64,000 nt of DNA from Inquilinus limosus DSM 16000 (GTDB taxonomy: Bacteria > Pseudomonadota > Alphaproteobacteria > DSM-16000 > Inquilinaceae), in the NCBI RefSeq assembly GCF_000423185.1, contig NZ_AUHM01000013.1, positions 145,491 through 209,490 of the forward strand. The letters are read 5' to 3'. The position numbers and the translations under genes were made by a program. Positions 37,010 through 47,270 of this stretch are shown here, one piece after another. Under the pieces are notes generated by a model. It worked only from the letters and a program-made list of their open reading frames with translations, was not told the DNA's origin and made no database searches. The number at the start of each line of letters is the position of its first letter. Within the stretch, counting starts at the first letter, position 1.

Positions 37010-38098
37010 GTGAAATCTCCGGCCGACGATGTCACCCGGCTCGAGCACGAGCCGAACAATGCCCAGGGGACCGCAGTCCGCCGCGTGGGAGCGGTCCTGC
37101 TCACATTCACCGTGGTCGGCTGCGCCACTCTGGACGAGCTGGGACTCGGCTGGGGCGAAGCCGCTCCCGTCGAAGCTCCGCAGGCAGCCGATTCTACAGC
37201 CCGCTCCACGGCCCTGGTTCCGCAGCCCGCGCCCGCAGCTTCGGCGCCCACCCTCATGGCGGCCGCCGTATCGCCGGACGAAACCGGCACCGCCCCGCTC
37301 CCGGCCGACAATCCGGCAGCCGAATTGCCGCTGCCGGACAGCGCCTCCGCCGAGCTGCGCGATTTGGCGCGCAAGGCCATCGCCGGCGACGCGAATGCCG
37401 AGTACGAGATCGGCACCCTCTTTGCACGCGGCGCCGAAGTGCCGCAGAGCCATGAGCGCGCCACCTATTGGTGGCGCCGCGCCGCCGACCAGGGCAGCGC
37501 CGACGCGCGCTATGCTCTGGGCCTCGCCTATCTCAACGGCTCCGGCGTGCCTCGCGATGCCAGAGAGGCGATGAACTGGTTCCGCCGGGCCAGCGTCTCC
37601 GGTAATCCGCGCGGTGCGTACGAGATCGGCCGCCTCTATGAAGCCGGCGAGCTCGGGCCGTCCAACCCGCGTATCGCCGCCGGTTGGTACCGGATCGCAG
37701 CCGAGGCCGGCGACGCGCAGGGCAAGGAGGCGCTGGCGAGACTGCAAGCCTCATCAGGCACCGGCGCGTCGGCGATGCCCGGCACTGCAACCGCCCGCAC
37801 GGTGCCGAGGCCGCCCAGCCCCACCGAAACGGCCGTCGTCTCTCCATCGGCCGTGCCTGCCACGCAACCGACGGTCGCGCCCGAGCGGCCGGCGACCGGC
37901 GCCGAGATCAGGGAAATCCAGCAATTGCTGACCAGGCTGGACCTGGATGCGGGTCAGGCCAATGGCCGATTGGGGAGCAGGACCCGGGCCGCCATCGCCA
38001 CCTTCCAGCAGAGCCAGGGTATGCCGGTCACGGGCCAGCCCTCGGCGGCGTTGCTGGAAGCGCTTCGCACCGCTGCCGCGCCGCCCCGCTTCGATTGA
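37010..38098 (+). CDS. Lipoprotein with Sel1 repeats and peptidoglycan-binding domain
   Basis: A 362-residue envelope protein. The GTG start is supported by GAGGAGGTCAG. The N-terminal hydrophobic segment ends in a lipobox TVVGC with Cys38, so it is probably lipid-anchored. A Pro/Ala-rich linker follows. Sel1-like repeats occupy ~115-240 (AEYEIGTLFARG, ARYALGLAYLNGSGVPRDAREAMNWFRRA, GAYEIGRLYEAG). The C-terminus (EIREIQQLLTRLDLDAGQANGRLGSRTRAAIATFQQ) is a PG_binding_1 domain. It may link the envelope to the cell wall or organise a wall-modifying complex. No operon partner is evident. Confidence 0.88.
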   Translation: MKSPADDVTRLEHEPNNAQGTAVRRVGAVLLTFTVVGCATLDELGLGWGEAAPVEAPQAADSTARSTALVPQPAPAASAPTLMAAAVSPDETGTAPLPADNPAAELPLPDSASAELRDLARKAIAGDANAEYEIGTLFARGAEVPQSHERATYWWRRAADQGSADARYALGLAYLNGSGVPRDAREAMNWFRRASVSGNPRGAYEIGRLYEAGELGPSNPRIAAGWYRIAAEAGDAQGKEALARLQASSGTGASAMPGTATARTVPRPPSPTETAVVSPSAVPATQPTVAPERPATGAEIREIQQLLTRLDLDAGQANGRLGSRTRAAIATFQQSQGMPVTGQPSAALLEALRTAAAPPRFD

Positions 38099-38217
38099 CG
38101 AACGCGGCCGGGCGCTGCCGTGCCGGGCGCCCCCCACCTTTGAAACCGTCATTGCGCGCCCGAGAACAGCGCCTCGCCGTTCCCCTCTTGACCCCCGCCC
38201 CGCTCCACAGCAGGATT

Positions 38218-38233
38218 TTAACCAACGAGTTAA
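38218..38233. promoter_or_regulatory. Operator-like palindrome before the ABC importer
   Basis: TTAAC-CAACGA-GTTAA has perfect 5-bp arms, 42 bases before the permease start, in an AT-rich spot of an otherwise GC-rich leader. A weak TTGACC lies about 30 bases upstream. The form is typical of TetR/FadR-type sites; the TetR gene at 35.9 kb is a candidate binder. Confidence 0.45.
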
Positions 38234-38275
38234 TTTCTGCCGGGCCGTCCAGAAGCCCGAGACCGGGAGACGCCG

Positions 38276-39097
38276 ATGGGAACGCGAAGCGCCCGTGACC
38301 GCGCCCCAGGCCGCGCGTTCAACCTGCTGCAGGCAGGCTGGGTCAGGCCCGTCATCCTGCTCCTGATCATCATCGTGCTGTGGGACCTGGCGATCCGCGT
38401 CTTCCGGCTGCCGCCCTACCAGGTGCCCGCGCCCTGGGACGTGATCGTCACGCTGTGGCGCGACGGGCCGGAGCTGCTGTCGCAATCGGTGCCGACCACC
38501 GTGGCGACGGTGCTGGGCTTCCTGCTGTCGGCCGTGATCGGCATCCCGATGGCGATGCTGATCGCCGGGTCGCGCACGGTCGAGGCCTATGTCTATCCGC
38601 TGCTGGTGTTCTCGCAGTCGATCCCGAAGGTGGCGGTCGCGCCGCTCTTCGTCGTCTGGTTCGGCTTTGGGCTCGAACCCAAGGTGATCTCGGCCTTCCT
38701 GCTGGGCTTCTTCCCGGTGGTGGTGTCGGCGGTGCAGGGCTTCAAGTCGCTGGATCCCGACACGCTCGACCTGGCCCGGGCGATGGCCGCCAGCCGCTGG
38801 CAGATCTTCCGCATGGTCGGGCTGCCGCAGGCGATGCCGGCGATCTTCTCCGGCCTCAAGGTCTCGGTGACGCTGGCGGTGGTCGGCGCCGTGGTCGGCG
38901 AGTTCGTCGGCGCCAATTCCGGCATCGGCTTCGTGCTGCAGCGCTCGATCGGCAATTTCGAGCTGCCGACCATGTTCGCGGCGCTGGTGATCCTGGCGCT
39001 GCTGGGCGTGGTGCTGTTCTGGCTGATCGACCTCGTCGAACGGCTGGTCATCCCATGGCACGCCAGCCGGCGGCGCGAGCTGATCGTCGCCGCCTGA
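38276..39097 (+). CDS. ABC transporter permease, SsuC/TauC-type
   Basis: A 273-residue BPD_transp_1 membrane subunit with about six helices (first WVRPVILLLIIIVLWDLAI). The coupling EAA loop is ARAMAASRWQIFRMVGLPQAMPAIFSGLK. GANSGIGFVLQ is typical of nitrate/sulfonate/taurine/pyrimidine-precursor permeases. It begins a three-gene importer with the binding protein and ATPase that follow. Ribosome site GGGAGACGCCG. Confidence 0.93.
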   Translation: MGTRSARDRAPGRAFNLLQAGWVRPVILLLIIIVLWDLAIRVFRLPPYQVPAPWDVIVTLWRDGPELLSQSVPTTVATVLGFLLSAVIGIPMAMLIAGSRTVEAYVYPLLVFSQSIPKVAVAPLFVVWFGFGLEPKVISAFLLGFFPVVVSAVQGFKSLDPDTLDLARAMAASRWQIFRMVGLPQAMPAIFSGLKVSVTLAVVGAVVGEFVGANSGIGFVLQRSIGNFELPTMFAALVILALLGVVLFWLIDLVERLVIPWHASRRRELIVAA

Positions 39098-39133
39098 GGC
39101 GGCGCAACCAAACATGAGGGGGAGGAAACAACC

Positions 39134-40111
39134 ATGGTCCGCAGCCTGCTGATCGCCCTCGGCGTCCTGCTCGCGGCCGGTTCGGCTCAGGCGGCCGACA
39201 AGGTCGTGCTGATGCTGAACTGGTACGTCTATGGCGAGCACACGCCGTTCTTCTACGGCAAGGCCAAGGGGTTTTACGCCGACCAGGGCATCGACCTGGA
39301 GATCCAGGAGGGCCGCGGCTCGGCCATGACCGCCCAGGCCGTCGCCGCCGGCACCGTCGGCTTCGGCTATTTCGACGTGCCGACCATGATCAAGGCGGCG
39401 GCCAAGGGCGCGCCGCTGGTCTCGGTCGGCGTGCTGCTGCAGAAGAGCCCGATGTCGGTGATGGGCTTCACCGACAAGAACATCCGCAAGCCGGAAGACA
39501 TCAAGGGCAAGACCGTGGCCACCACGCCCGGCGACTCGCTGTCGCAGATCTGGCCCTTCTTCCTGCAGAAGACCGGCCTCTCGGAGAGCGATTTCCGCAC
39601 CGTCTCCGGCGACGCCCAGACCAAGCTGAACGCCGTGATCAACGGCCAGGCCGACCTGCTGCTGGGCTACGCCATGGACCAGAGCATGAAGATCAAGGAC
39701 GCCACCGGGAAGGACGTCACCCCGATCCTGTTCGCCGACTACGGGGTGAACATGGTGTCCTCCGGCATCGTCGTGCAGAAGGAACTGCTGACCGAGAACC
39801 CCGACCTGATCCGCCGCTTCATGGCGGCGACGACGCAGGCGGTCGAGGCGGCGGAGAAGGCGCCGGCCGAGGCCACCGCCGCGACCCTGGCGGCGCTGCC
39901 GAAGGCCGGCAAGCCGGAGACGCTGCAGGAGGGCTTCGAGCGCACCATCCCGCTGTACCGGACCGAGGAGACCCAGGGCCAGCGGCCGTTCCGCGTCACC
40001 GACGCGAACATGGCGGAGACGGTGAAGCTGCTGATCGAGTATGGCGGGGTCGACGCGTCCGCCGCGGCCGATCCGAAGGCCTTCTACACCAACGAATTCC
40101 TGCCGAAGTGA
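39134..40111 (+). CDS. ABC transporter substrate-binding protein, NMT1/THI5-like
   Basis: A 325-residue periplasmic binding protein with signal peptide MVRSLLIALGVLLAAGSAQA. The NMT1 fold begins KVVLMLNWYVYGEHTPFFYGKAKGFYADQGIDL, close to the LNWxxxxxHxPFxxAxxxGxF pattern of pyrimidine/riboflavin-precursor binders such as ThiY and RibY. No THI-box (TPP) riboswitch is visible upstream, so thiamine-precursor control is not supported. Gene lies 36 bases after the permease, preceded by GGGGGAGG. Confidence 0.92.
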   Translation: MVRSLLIALGVLLAAGSAQAADKVVLMLNWYVYGEHTPFFYGKAKGFYADQGIDLEIQEGRGSAMTAQAVAAGTVGFGYFDVPTMIKAAAKGAPLVSVGVLLQKSPMSVMGFTDKNIRKPEDIKGKTVATTPGDSLSQIWPFFLQKTGLSESDFRTVSGDAQTKLNAVINGQADLLLGYAMDQSMKIKDATGKDVTPILFADYGVNMVSSGIVVQKELLTENPDLIRRFMAATTQAVEAAEKAPAEATAATLAALPKAGKPETLQEGFERTIPLYRTEETQGQRPFRVTDANMAETVKLLIEYGGVDASAAADPKAFYTNEFLPK

Positions 40112-40127
40112 GCGGGGGCGGAGCGCG

Positions 40128-40946
40128 ATGAGCAGGCCGAGGCTGCAGCTCGTGGAGACGGCGGAGTCGGCGCCGCAGCCCGCCGTCATCGCCGTCGAGG
40201 GCGTGTCGAAGACCTACCGCAGCCGCGACGGCGAGACGCCGTCGCTGGCGCCGCTCGACTTCACCATCGGCGAGGGCGAGTTCCTGGTGCTGGTCGGCCC
40301 GTCCGGCTGCGGCAAGTCCACCCTGCTGCGGATGATCGCCGGCCTGCTGCCGCCCAGCACCGGCCGGATCCGTCTCGGCGGGCGCGAGGTCGACCGGCCG
40401 CACGGCGACGCCGGCATCGTGTTCCAGAACCCGCTGCTGCTGCCGTGGCGCAGCGTGCTGGCCAATGTGATGATGCCGGTCGAGGTCAAGCGCCTCCCCC
40501 GCGCCCCGCATCTGGACCGCGCGCACCAGCTGCTGCGCATGGTCGGGCTGGACGGATTCGCCGACAAGCTGCCCTGGCAGCTCTCCGGCGGCATGCAGCA
40601 GCGGGTGTCGCTGTGCCGGGCCCTGGTGACCGACCCGTCGATCATCCTGATGGACGAGCCCTTCGGCGCGCTCGACGCCATGACGCGGGAGCGGATGAAT
40701 GTCGAGCTGCAGCGGATCCAGCGCGAGACGCGCAAGACCATCCTCCTGATCACCCATTCGATCCCGGAGGCGGTCTTCCTGGCCGACCGGGTGCTGGTGA
40801 TGACGGAGCGGCCGGGGTCGATCGCGGCGATCTACGACGTGCCGCTGCCGAAGCCGCGCTCGCTCGACATCATGGGCGATCCGCGATTCGTCGAGCTGAC
40901 CCAGCGCATCCGCGGCCATTTCCGGGCCCAGGGCGGGCTGGACTGA
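40128..40946 (+). CDS. ABC transporter ATP-binding protein, SsuB/TauB-type
   Basis: A 272-residue ATPase. Walker A GPSGCGKST, Q-loop VFQNPLLLPW, signature LSGGMQQRVSLCRAL, Walker B IILMDEPFGALD, H-loop LLITHSIPEAVFLADRVLVM. The set belongs to the nitrate/sulfonate/taurine-like family that energises the permease before it. ATG 40128 is chosen by GGGGGCGGAGCG upstream. Its stop lies within an 18-base palindrome shared with the convergent DUF2948 gene. Confidence 0.94.
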   Translation: MSRPRLQLVETAESAPQPAVIAVEGVSKTYRSRDGETPSLAPLDFTIGEGEFLVLVGPSGCGKSTLLRMIAGLLPPSTGRIRLGGREVDRPHGDAGIVFQNPLLLPWRSVLANVMMPVEVKRLPRAPHLDRAHQLLRMVGLDGFADKLPWQLSGGMQQRVSLCRALVTDPSIILMDEPFGALDAMTRERMNVELQRIQRETRKTILLITHSIPEAVFLADRVLVMTERPGSIAAIYDVPLPKPRSLDIMGDPRFVELTQRIRGHFRAQGGLD

Positions 40947-40961
40947 CCGATCGTTCGGTCA
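40944..40961. terminator. Palindrome containing both convergent stop codons
   Basis: TGACCGA-TCGT-TCGGTCA. The left TGA is the stop of the ABC ATPase on the plus strand and the right TCA the stop of the DUF2948 gene on the minus strand. The stem is short (7 bp) with no T run, so it is at best a weak bidirectional terminator. Confidence 0.45.
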
Positions 40962-41402
40962 ATCCTCTGGATGCTGCGGCCGCTGCGGCGTCGGCCAGGG
41001 TTCGCCGCGGTCTTCCAGGAGGACGTCGATGCCCTCGCCGACCAGGCGCAGGGCGACGTCGTCGGCGAAGCTGAGAAGGATGCCGCCCTCCTCCGCCGTG
41101 ATCGCCAGCAGGTCCAGCATCCGCGACCGGTCATGGAGGTCGAGCTTCCGGCACTGGACCGAATCGATGCCCTGGAAGCGCACTCCGCACAGGGTCCGAT
41201 GCCAGTACTCCTGCCCTTCGACCAGCTGCGCCGGCTGCTCCCAGCAGAACCGGTTCACCGCCATGACGAAGCAGCGCTCTGGGCGCAGGAAGGTCATGTC
41301 GTGCACCGGCACGATCGCGTCCTGCAGCGCCGCCGAGAGGACGGCGAGATCCTCCGCATCGCGGGCGCGCAGGCGCAGGCGGACGGGCGCGTCGGACGGC
41401 AT
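40959..41402 (-). CDS. DUF2948 family protein
   Basis: A 147-residue conserved alphaproteobacterial protein of unknown function, typically next to murA. Signature parts: LRLRARDAEDLAVLSAALQDAIVPVHDMTFL, RFCWEQ, and GGILLSFADDVALRLVGEGIDVLLEDRGEPWPT. No signal peptide or membrane helix. It begins 1 base after the murA stop and is likely co-translated with it. Confidence 0.93.
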   Translation of the reverse strand: MPSDAPVRLRLRARDAEDLAVLSAALQDAIVPVHDMTFLRPERCFVMAVNRFCWEQPAQLVEGQEYWHRTLCGVRFQGIDSVQCRKLDLHDRSRMLDLLAITAEEGGILLSFADDVALRLVGEGIDVLLEDRGEPWPTPQRPQHPED

Positions 41403-41403
41403 C

Positions 41404-42687
<1,284 letters not shown>

Positions 42688-42720
42688 GATGGCTCCCCCG
42701 GACCCTGGTATGAGGTGACG

Positions 42721-43275
42721 CTAAAGCTTCGGCAGGGTGACGCCGCGCTGGCCCATGTATTTGCCGGCCCGGTCGGCGTAGGACACCTCGCAGGGCTGGT
42801 CGCCCTTGAGGAACAGGAATTGGCAGGCGCCTTCATTGGCGTAGATCTTGGCCGGCAGCGGCGTGGTGTTGGAGAATTCCAGCGTCACATGCCCCTCCCA
42901 TTCCGGCTCCAGCGGCGTGACGTTGACGATGATGCCGCAGCGGGCATAGGTCGACTTGCCGAGGCAGATCACCAGCACGTCGCGCGGGATGCGGAAATAC
43001 TCGACCGTGCGGGCCAGGGCGAAGCTGTTGGGCGGGATGATGCAGACCGGCCCCTTGCGCTCGACGAAGCTCTTGGTGTCGAAGTTCTTCGGGTCGACCA
43101 GCGCGCTGTCGACATTGGTGAAGACCAGGAACTCGTCCGAGACGCGGGCGTCGTAGCCGTAGCTCGACAGGCCGTAGGAGATCGTGCCCTCGCGCTTCTG
43201 CTGCTCGACGAAGGGCTCGATCATTTTGTCCTGGAGCGCCCGCTCCCGGATCCAGATGTCGGACATGATCGCCAC
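42721..43275 (-). CDS. dcd: dCTP deaminase
   Basis: An 184-residue trimeric enzyme making dUTP from dCTP. Regions [43 protein letters not shown] and EGACQFLFL match Dcd, including the catalytic Glu in TLEFSN. Start is GTG 43275 (MAIMSDIW), with GAGGGG seven bases before it; the ATG at 43266 lacks a ribosome site. It follows the small basic ORF by 3 bases, and murA follows it. Confidence 0.96.
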   Translation of the reverse strand: MAIMSDIWIRERALQDKMIEPFVEQQKREGTISYGLSSYGYDARVSDEFLVFTNVDSALVDPKNFDTKSFVERKGPVCIIPPNSFALARTVEYFRIPRDVLVICLGKSTYARCGIIVNVTPLEPEWEGHVTLEFSNTTPLPAKIYANEGACQFLFLKGDQPCEVSYADRAGKYMGQRGVTLPKL

Positions 43276-43278
43276 GGT

Positions 43279-43467
43279 CTAACCCCTCGCCTGATCCTCG
43301 TCGCGGCCGGGCTCCCGGCCCTCCGCGCTCGCCTTCTCCTCGACCGCCGCGCGCCCCCGGCTCTGCGCCTTGCGCCGCGCCAGGTTGGCGCGCAGCGCAG
43401 CCGCCTCGCGCTCCTGGCGCGACACGGATGCGGGCTTGGCGGTCGGGGGACGACGCTGATCGGTCAT
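43279..43467 (-). CDS. Small basic protein upstream of dcd
   Basis: A 62-residue hydrophilic protein rich in Arg, Ala and Glu (QEREAAALRANLARRKAQSRGRA) with a predicted amphipathic helix. No known function. Similar short Arg-rich proteins precede dcd in related genomes as far as I recall. Its stop overlaps the ribosome-site region of dcd, implying coupled translation. Confidence 0.7.
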   Translation of the reverse strand: MTDQRRPPTAKPASVSRQEREAAALRANLARRKAQSRGRAAVEEKASAEGREPGRDEDQARG

Positions 43468-43635
43468 TTCGGCTTTGGTATGGCCGATGCGGCGGCGTTA
43501 CGCAACCGGAGCAGAAACGGGGGCGGGGCGGAACGACGGATGAACGCCGCTTGCGCGAGTAATCGACAACCCCCTCGGAAAAGCGCTTGCACCACCCCCG
43601 ACGCTATGGCAGGTTCCGCGCCGCCTTGAAGGCGG

Positions 43636-43710
<75 letters not shown>

Positions 43711-43887
43711 GCGATCCACACAACCTCCGACGTTCGGCCGGCACGGTCGGGATCGCAGCTTCGGCTCACTCTGGCATGGTCTCGATGAATTCGGCCTTCA
43801 CCCGATTGACGGCTTCGGCTTGAACAAGCCATGCCCGGCCTGTAGGGCAGTGCTATATGCCGATCAGCCCGCAATCAGGTGAATAGC

Positions 43888-45057
43888 ATGCAAGACGCCG
43901 ACCGTAGCGACGCCAGCCGCATCGGATGCCTGGACGGGCTGAGGGGCTTGGCCTCGCTTTGGGTCCTGGTCGGGCACGGCCTGCTGCTCTCTGGCTGGCA
44001 CGTCCCGATCGTAGCGTCGCCGGATTTCGGGGTGGATCTGTTCATCATGATCTCCGGCTTCCTGATGGCGTTCCATTACATGCAGCGGCGGCAGAGGGAG
44101 CCGTGGGAGGCGCCGTCGACCTGGATCACCTTCTGGATCAGGCGATTCTTCCGGATCGCGCCGCTCTACTACGCGACGCTGGCGGTGGCGGTGGCTACCG
44201 GTCCCTGGCTCGGGGAGGCGCGGGTGGAGATCGCCTCCGTCGTCCCCGCCTCGATGACGAGCATGATGCGGTACACGGATCAGAGCCTGCAGAACATCCT
44301 GCTGCACCTCTCCTTCCTGTTCGGCCTGCTGCCGGACTATGGCTTCCGCACGGCGCTGCCGGATTGGAGCATCGGCCTGGAGATGCAGTACTATCTGGCG
44401 CTGCCGTTCCTGATGCTGGTCATCAGCCGCATCGGATGGCTGGCCGGTGCCGTCGCGATTGCCGCCGCCGGCATCCTTCTGTTCAGCATCAGCCCGTCCT
44501 TTTTCGACAGCTACGAGATGCCGTCCGTCCTGGTGCTGAAGCTCCACGTCTTCCTGGCCGGGATGCTGTGCGCCGGCGCCATGGGACGGTCGCGGCGGGC
44601 CGTGCTTCTCTGTGCCCTGCTGGCGGTCGTGCTCGCCGCCGTTCCGATCGGTGGCCGCGTCACCCCCCTCCCCTTGCTGGCGCGGGCGATGATCGCGCTC
44701 GGGCTGTTCGGCCTGATCCACCACGCGGCGCTCGGCGGCCTGGTGGGGCGGGTCCTGTCCCGGTCGGCGGCCCTGCTGGGCAGCCGCCCGTTCCATCTGC
44801 TGGGGGAGGCCTCCTACGGCCTCTATCTGATCCATCTGTTGGTCATGCTGCCGGCCGTCGCCTATGTCGCGACGACGCTGGGCACATCGACACCGGCACC
44901 GGCCCGCTTCGCCTTCGCCATGGCGCTCACGGTTCCGATCGTCTTCGCCGCCACCTGGCTGGTCTACAACACCATCGAGATGCCGGGGCGGGCCCTCGGC
45001 CGCCGCATTCTCGCATCCCCGGTCATGCGGCGTTCATTGGTCAGTCCGGTCCGTTGA
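43888..45057 (+). CDS. Acyltransferase-3 family membrane protein
   Basis: A 389-residue membrane acyltransferase, single domain without SGNH part. Motifs CLDGLRGLASLWVLVGHG (catalytic His), FGVDLFIMISGFLMAFHY and FWIRRFFRIAPLYY are family hallmarks; about ten hydrophobic helices follow. Likely O-acylates a surface polysaccharide or lipid. ATG 43888 is placed 6 bases after AGGTGA; an upstream GTG at 43879 is part of that site. Nothing adjacent names the substrate. Confidence 0.9.
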   Translation: MQDADRSDASRIGCLDGLRGLASLWVLVGHGLLLSGWHVPIVASPDFGVDLFIMISGFLMAFHYMQRRQREPWEAPSTWITFWIRRFFRIAPLYYATLAVAVATGPWLGEARVEIASVVPASMTSMMRYTDQSLQNILLHLSFLFGLLPDYGFRTALPDWSIGLEMQYYLALPFLMLVISRIGWLAGAVAIAAAGILLFSISPSFFDSYEMPSVLVLKLHVFLAGMLCAGAMGRSRRAVLLCALLAVVLAAVPIGGRVTPLPLLARAMIALGLFGLIHHAALGGLVGRVLSRSAALLGSRPFHLLGEASYGLYLIHLLVMLPAVAYVATTLGTSTPAPARFAFAMALTVPIVFAATWLVYNTIEMPGRALGRRILASPVMRRSLVSPVR

Positions 45058-45108
45058 CCCGCGGCAGGCCGGACCTGCAAGCCGGTCCGTCGGGCGGGGG
45101 AACCGGGT

Positions 45109-45324
45109 TCACCCCGCCATGCCGACGGCCGGCCGCAGGGGCGGCAGCGTGCGGCCGAGATCGCGGGCGGCGCGTTCGGCATCGGCGACGGAGCGGAAGT
45201 TCTGTCCTTCGAGGTGCTGGAAGCGGGAATCGGACGCATAGAAGCGGAAGCCGCGTTTCTGGGCGACGACAATGCCGACCGCCTCGCCCGCGACCTCGAT
45301 CGTGAACGCTTCGGAACGAACCAT
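45109..45324 (-). CDS. Small conserved hypothetical protein
   Basis: A 71-residue soluble protein (FTIEVAGEAVGIVVAQKRGFRFYASDSRFQHLEGQNFRSVADAERAARDLGR in outline) with a beta-rich N-half and one helix. It resembles small proteins I have seen in related alphaproteobacteria, function unknown. GAGG seven bases before ATG 45324 supports translation. It is convergent with the acyltransferase gene. Confidence 0.65.
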   Translation of the reverse strand: MVRSEAFTIEVAGEAVGIVVAQKRGFRFYASDSRFQHLEGQNFRSVADAERAARDLGRTLPPLRPAVGMAG

Positions 45325-45686
45325 GGATGGACCTCTGTGACAGCGGCGCGCGGCGCCGGGCAGGACGGGGCGAAGGGGGAACGCGGTGCTTGTTCCGTCA
45401 GTTCCGCCAGCGCCCGGCCGAATGGTCGGAGGTCAGAGAGTTCGGTCTGAGGTCGTTCGCCAACATGTCATCCTTCCGTGTCCTGCCGCGTCCTTTGAAG
45501 AAAGCGCACGGCTCCTCGCCCTCTCCGGGGCGCGACTCGTCTGCTGGCATCAAGTGCTCGGCGGCCTTGATCGGGGGCCGCTCTTGCCGCCGACCCTCGC
45601 TCACCGGGCCATGACTGTCAACGCCTAATACGCGCCGGCGATGAATAAAATTTCTTGTCAAATGAAAATCATATTAAACCGATGTA
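45325..45686. other. Intergenic stretch with AT-rich island
   Basis: This 362-base gap shows no convincing gene. Bases ~45640-45700 are unusually AT-rich for this genome (AATAAAATTTC, AATCATATTAAA). On the minus strand a TTGACA lies there, but no well-spaced -10 box follows. It may hold the promoter of the small minus-strand gene at 45.1-45.3 kb, or be a remnant of transferred DNA. Confidence 0.5.
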
Positions 45687-47270
45687 TTACTCCACGATCA
45701 TTCGTTCAAGTGTCTCCAGCCGATCGGCTTCCGCGGCCGGCTTGTCCCAGCGGATGCGATGGATCCGGGGGAATCGCATCGCGACCCCCGATTTGTGGCG
45801 GGTGGAGCGGTGGACGCTGTCGAAGGCGACCTCCAGCACCAGTCGGGGCTCGACCTCGCGCACCGGGCCGAAGCGCTTGACCGTATGGTTGCGCACCCAG
45901 CGGTCGAGCTGCATCAGCTCCTCGTCGGTGAAACCGAAATAGGCCTTGCCCACCGGCACCAGCCGGTCGCCCTCCGGCTCGCCGCGCCAGCAGCCGAAGG
46001 TGTAATCGGAATAGTAGGAGGAGCGCTTGCCGTGGCCGCGCTGCGCGTACATCAGCACGGCGTCGAGCGTCAGGGCGCCGCGCTTCCATTTGAACCAGGG
46101 CCCCTTCGGACGGCCGGCGACATAGTCGCTGTCGCCGCGCTTCAGCATCAGCCCCTCGATCGCCTGGGCCCGGGCATTGTCGCGCAGCGCCGCCAGCTCG
46201 TCCCAGCTCTCGAACGGGACCATCGGCGACAGGTCCATGCGCGGCGGCCGTTCCCGCGCGATCCAGGATTCGAGGCGGATCCGGCGGGCGTCGAAGGGCA
46301 GCGGGCGCAGATCCTCCTCGCCCTCGAACAGGATGTCGTAGAGCCGCACCCAGGCCGGGTACTCCTCCATCATCCGGGCCGTGATCACCTTCCGGTTCAG
46401 CCGCTGCTGCAGGTCGTTGAACGGCGCCACCACCCCATCCCGCGCCACCAGCAGCTCGCCGTCCAGCACGGCATGGAAGCGGATGGTGTCGGCCAGGTCC
46501 GGAAAGGCGCCGGTGACGTCGTCGCCGCTGCGCGAATAGATCCGCGGCGGCCGGTCGCCGCGGCCGACCACCTGCACCCGGATGCCGTCCCACTTCCATT
46601 CCGCGCGATAGGCGGCGGGGTCCAGCCCGGCGATGTCCCCGGCCTCCAGCGGATGCGCCAGCATCAGCGGCCGGAAGGTGGCGCGGTCGCCGATCTCCGG
46701 CTTCGGCCCCTGCCCCGACAGCCAGACGAACAGCTCCTCATAGGGCGGCTCCAGCGCGTGCCACAGCTCCTCGATCTCGTCGACCGGCTGACCGCCCCAT
46801 TCCGCCAGCGCCACCTTGGTCAGCCGCGCCGACACGCCGATCCGGAGATTGCCGGTGATCAGCTTCAGCAGGGCGAAGCGCTCCGACGCGCCCATCGAAT
46901 CGAGCCAGCGCTCGATCAGCAGCGGCGCCGCAGCGCGCGAAGTGGCGCGCAGCTCCTCCACCACCTCGGTGATGCTCGGCTCCCGGTTGGCGCCGGGTTT
47001 CGGCGGCCAGATCAGGGCCACGGTCTCGGCCAGGTCGCCGACGAAGTCGTAGGACCAGCCGAACAGCGCCTCGTCGACCCGCTCGACCGCGAGGTTGCGG
47101 ATGGTCGAGGCCTTGGCCGCGGCGAAGGTCAGCGTCCCGGTCAGCGCCGCCAGCGCCCAGCCGCGGTCGGGATCCGGCGTGTGCTCGAAATAGTCGGTCA
47201 GGAGCCGGATCTTGCCGTTGCGCGAGGGCATGTAGACCAGCCCCTCGATCAGCGCGGCGAAGCCCTTCAT
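45687..47270 (-). CDS. ATP-dependent DNA ligase, ligase-associated DNA damage response type
   Basis: A 527-residue ligase. N-terminal ~210 residues are the DNA-binding domain (LLTDYFEHTPDPDRGWALAALTG). The adenylation lysine is K226 in AEWKWDGIR; later LDGELLV, LMLKRGDSDYVAGRPKGPWFKWKR and the OB-fold follow. This is the type that, with an exonuclease, a helicase and a phosphoesterase, forms the ligase-associated DNA damage response set (TIGR04120-04123). ATG 47270 overlaps the exonuclease stop (ATGA). It is an accessory repair ligase, distinct from the NAD-dependent LigA. Confidence 0.95.
   Translation of the reverse strand: MKGFAALIEGLVYMPSRNGKIRLLTDYFEHTPDPDRGWALAALTGTLTFAAAKASTIRNLAVERVDEALFGWSYDFVGDLAETVALIWPPKPGANREPSITEVVEELRATSRAAAPLLIERWLDSMGASERFALLKLITGNLRIGVSARLTKVALAEWGGQPVDEIEELWHALEPPYEELFVWLSGQGPKPEIGDRATFRPLMLAHPLEAGDIAGLDPAAYRAEWKWDGIRVQVVGRGDRPPRIYSRSGDDVTGAFPDLADTIRFHAVLDGELLVARDGVVAPFNDLQQRLNRKVITARMMEEYPAWVRLYDILFEGEEDLRPLPFDARRIRLESWIARERPPRMDLSPMVPFESWDELAALRDNARAQAIEGLMLKRGDSDYVAGRPKGPWFKWKRGALTLDAVLMYAQRGHGKRSSYYSDYTFGCWRGEPEGDRLVPVGKAYFGFTDEELMQLDRWVRNHTVKRFGPVREVEPRLVLEVAFDSVHRSTRHKSGVAMRFPRIHRIRWDKPAAEADRLETLERMIVE

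Noticed and set aside
38099..38275. TPP riboswitch before the NMT1-type importer
   Set aside because: No THI-box elements could be seen in the leader; only a short palindrome and weak promoter-like sequence.
43580..43610. Promoter TTGCAC/TATGGC for tRNA-Thr
   Set aside because: The boxes are only 12 bases apart, too close for a sigma-70 promoter.
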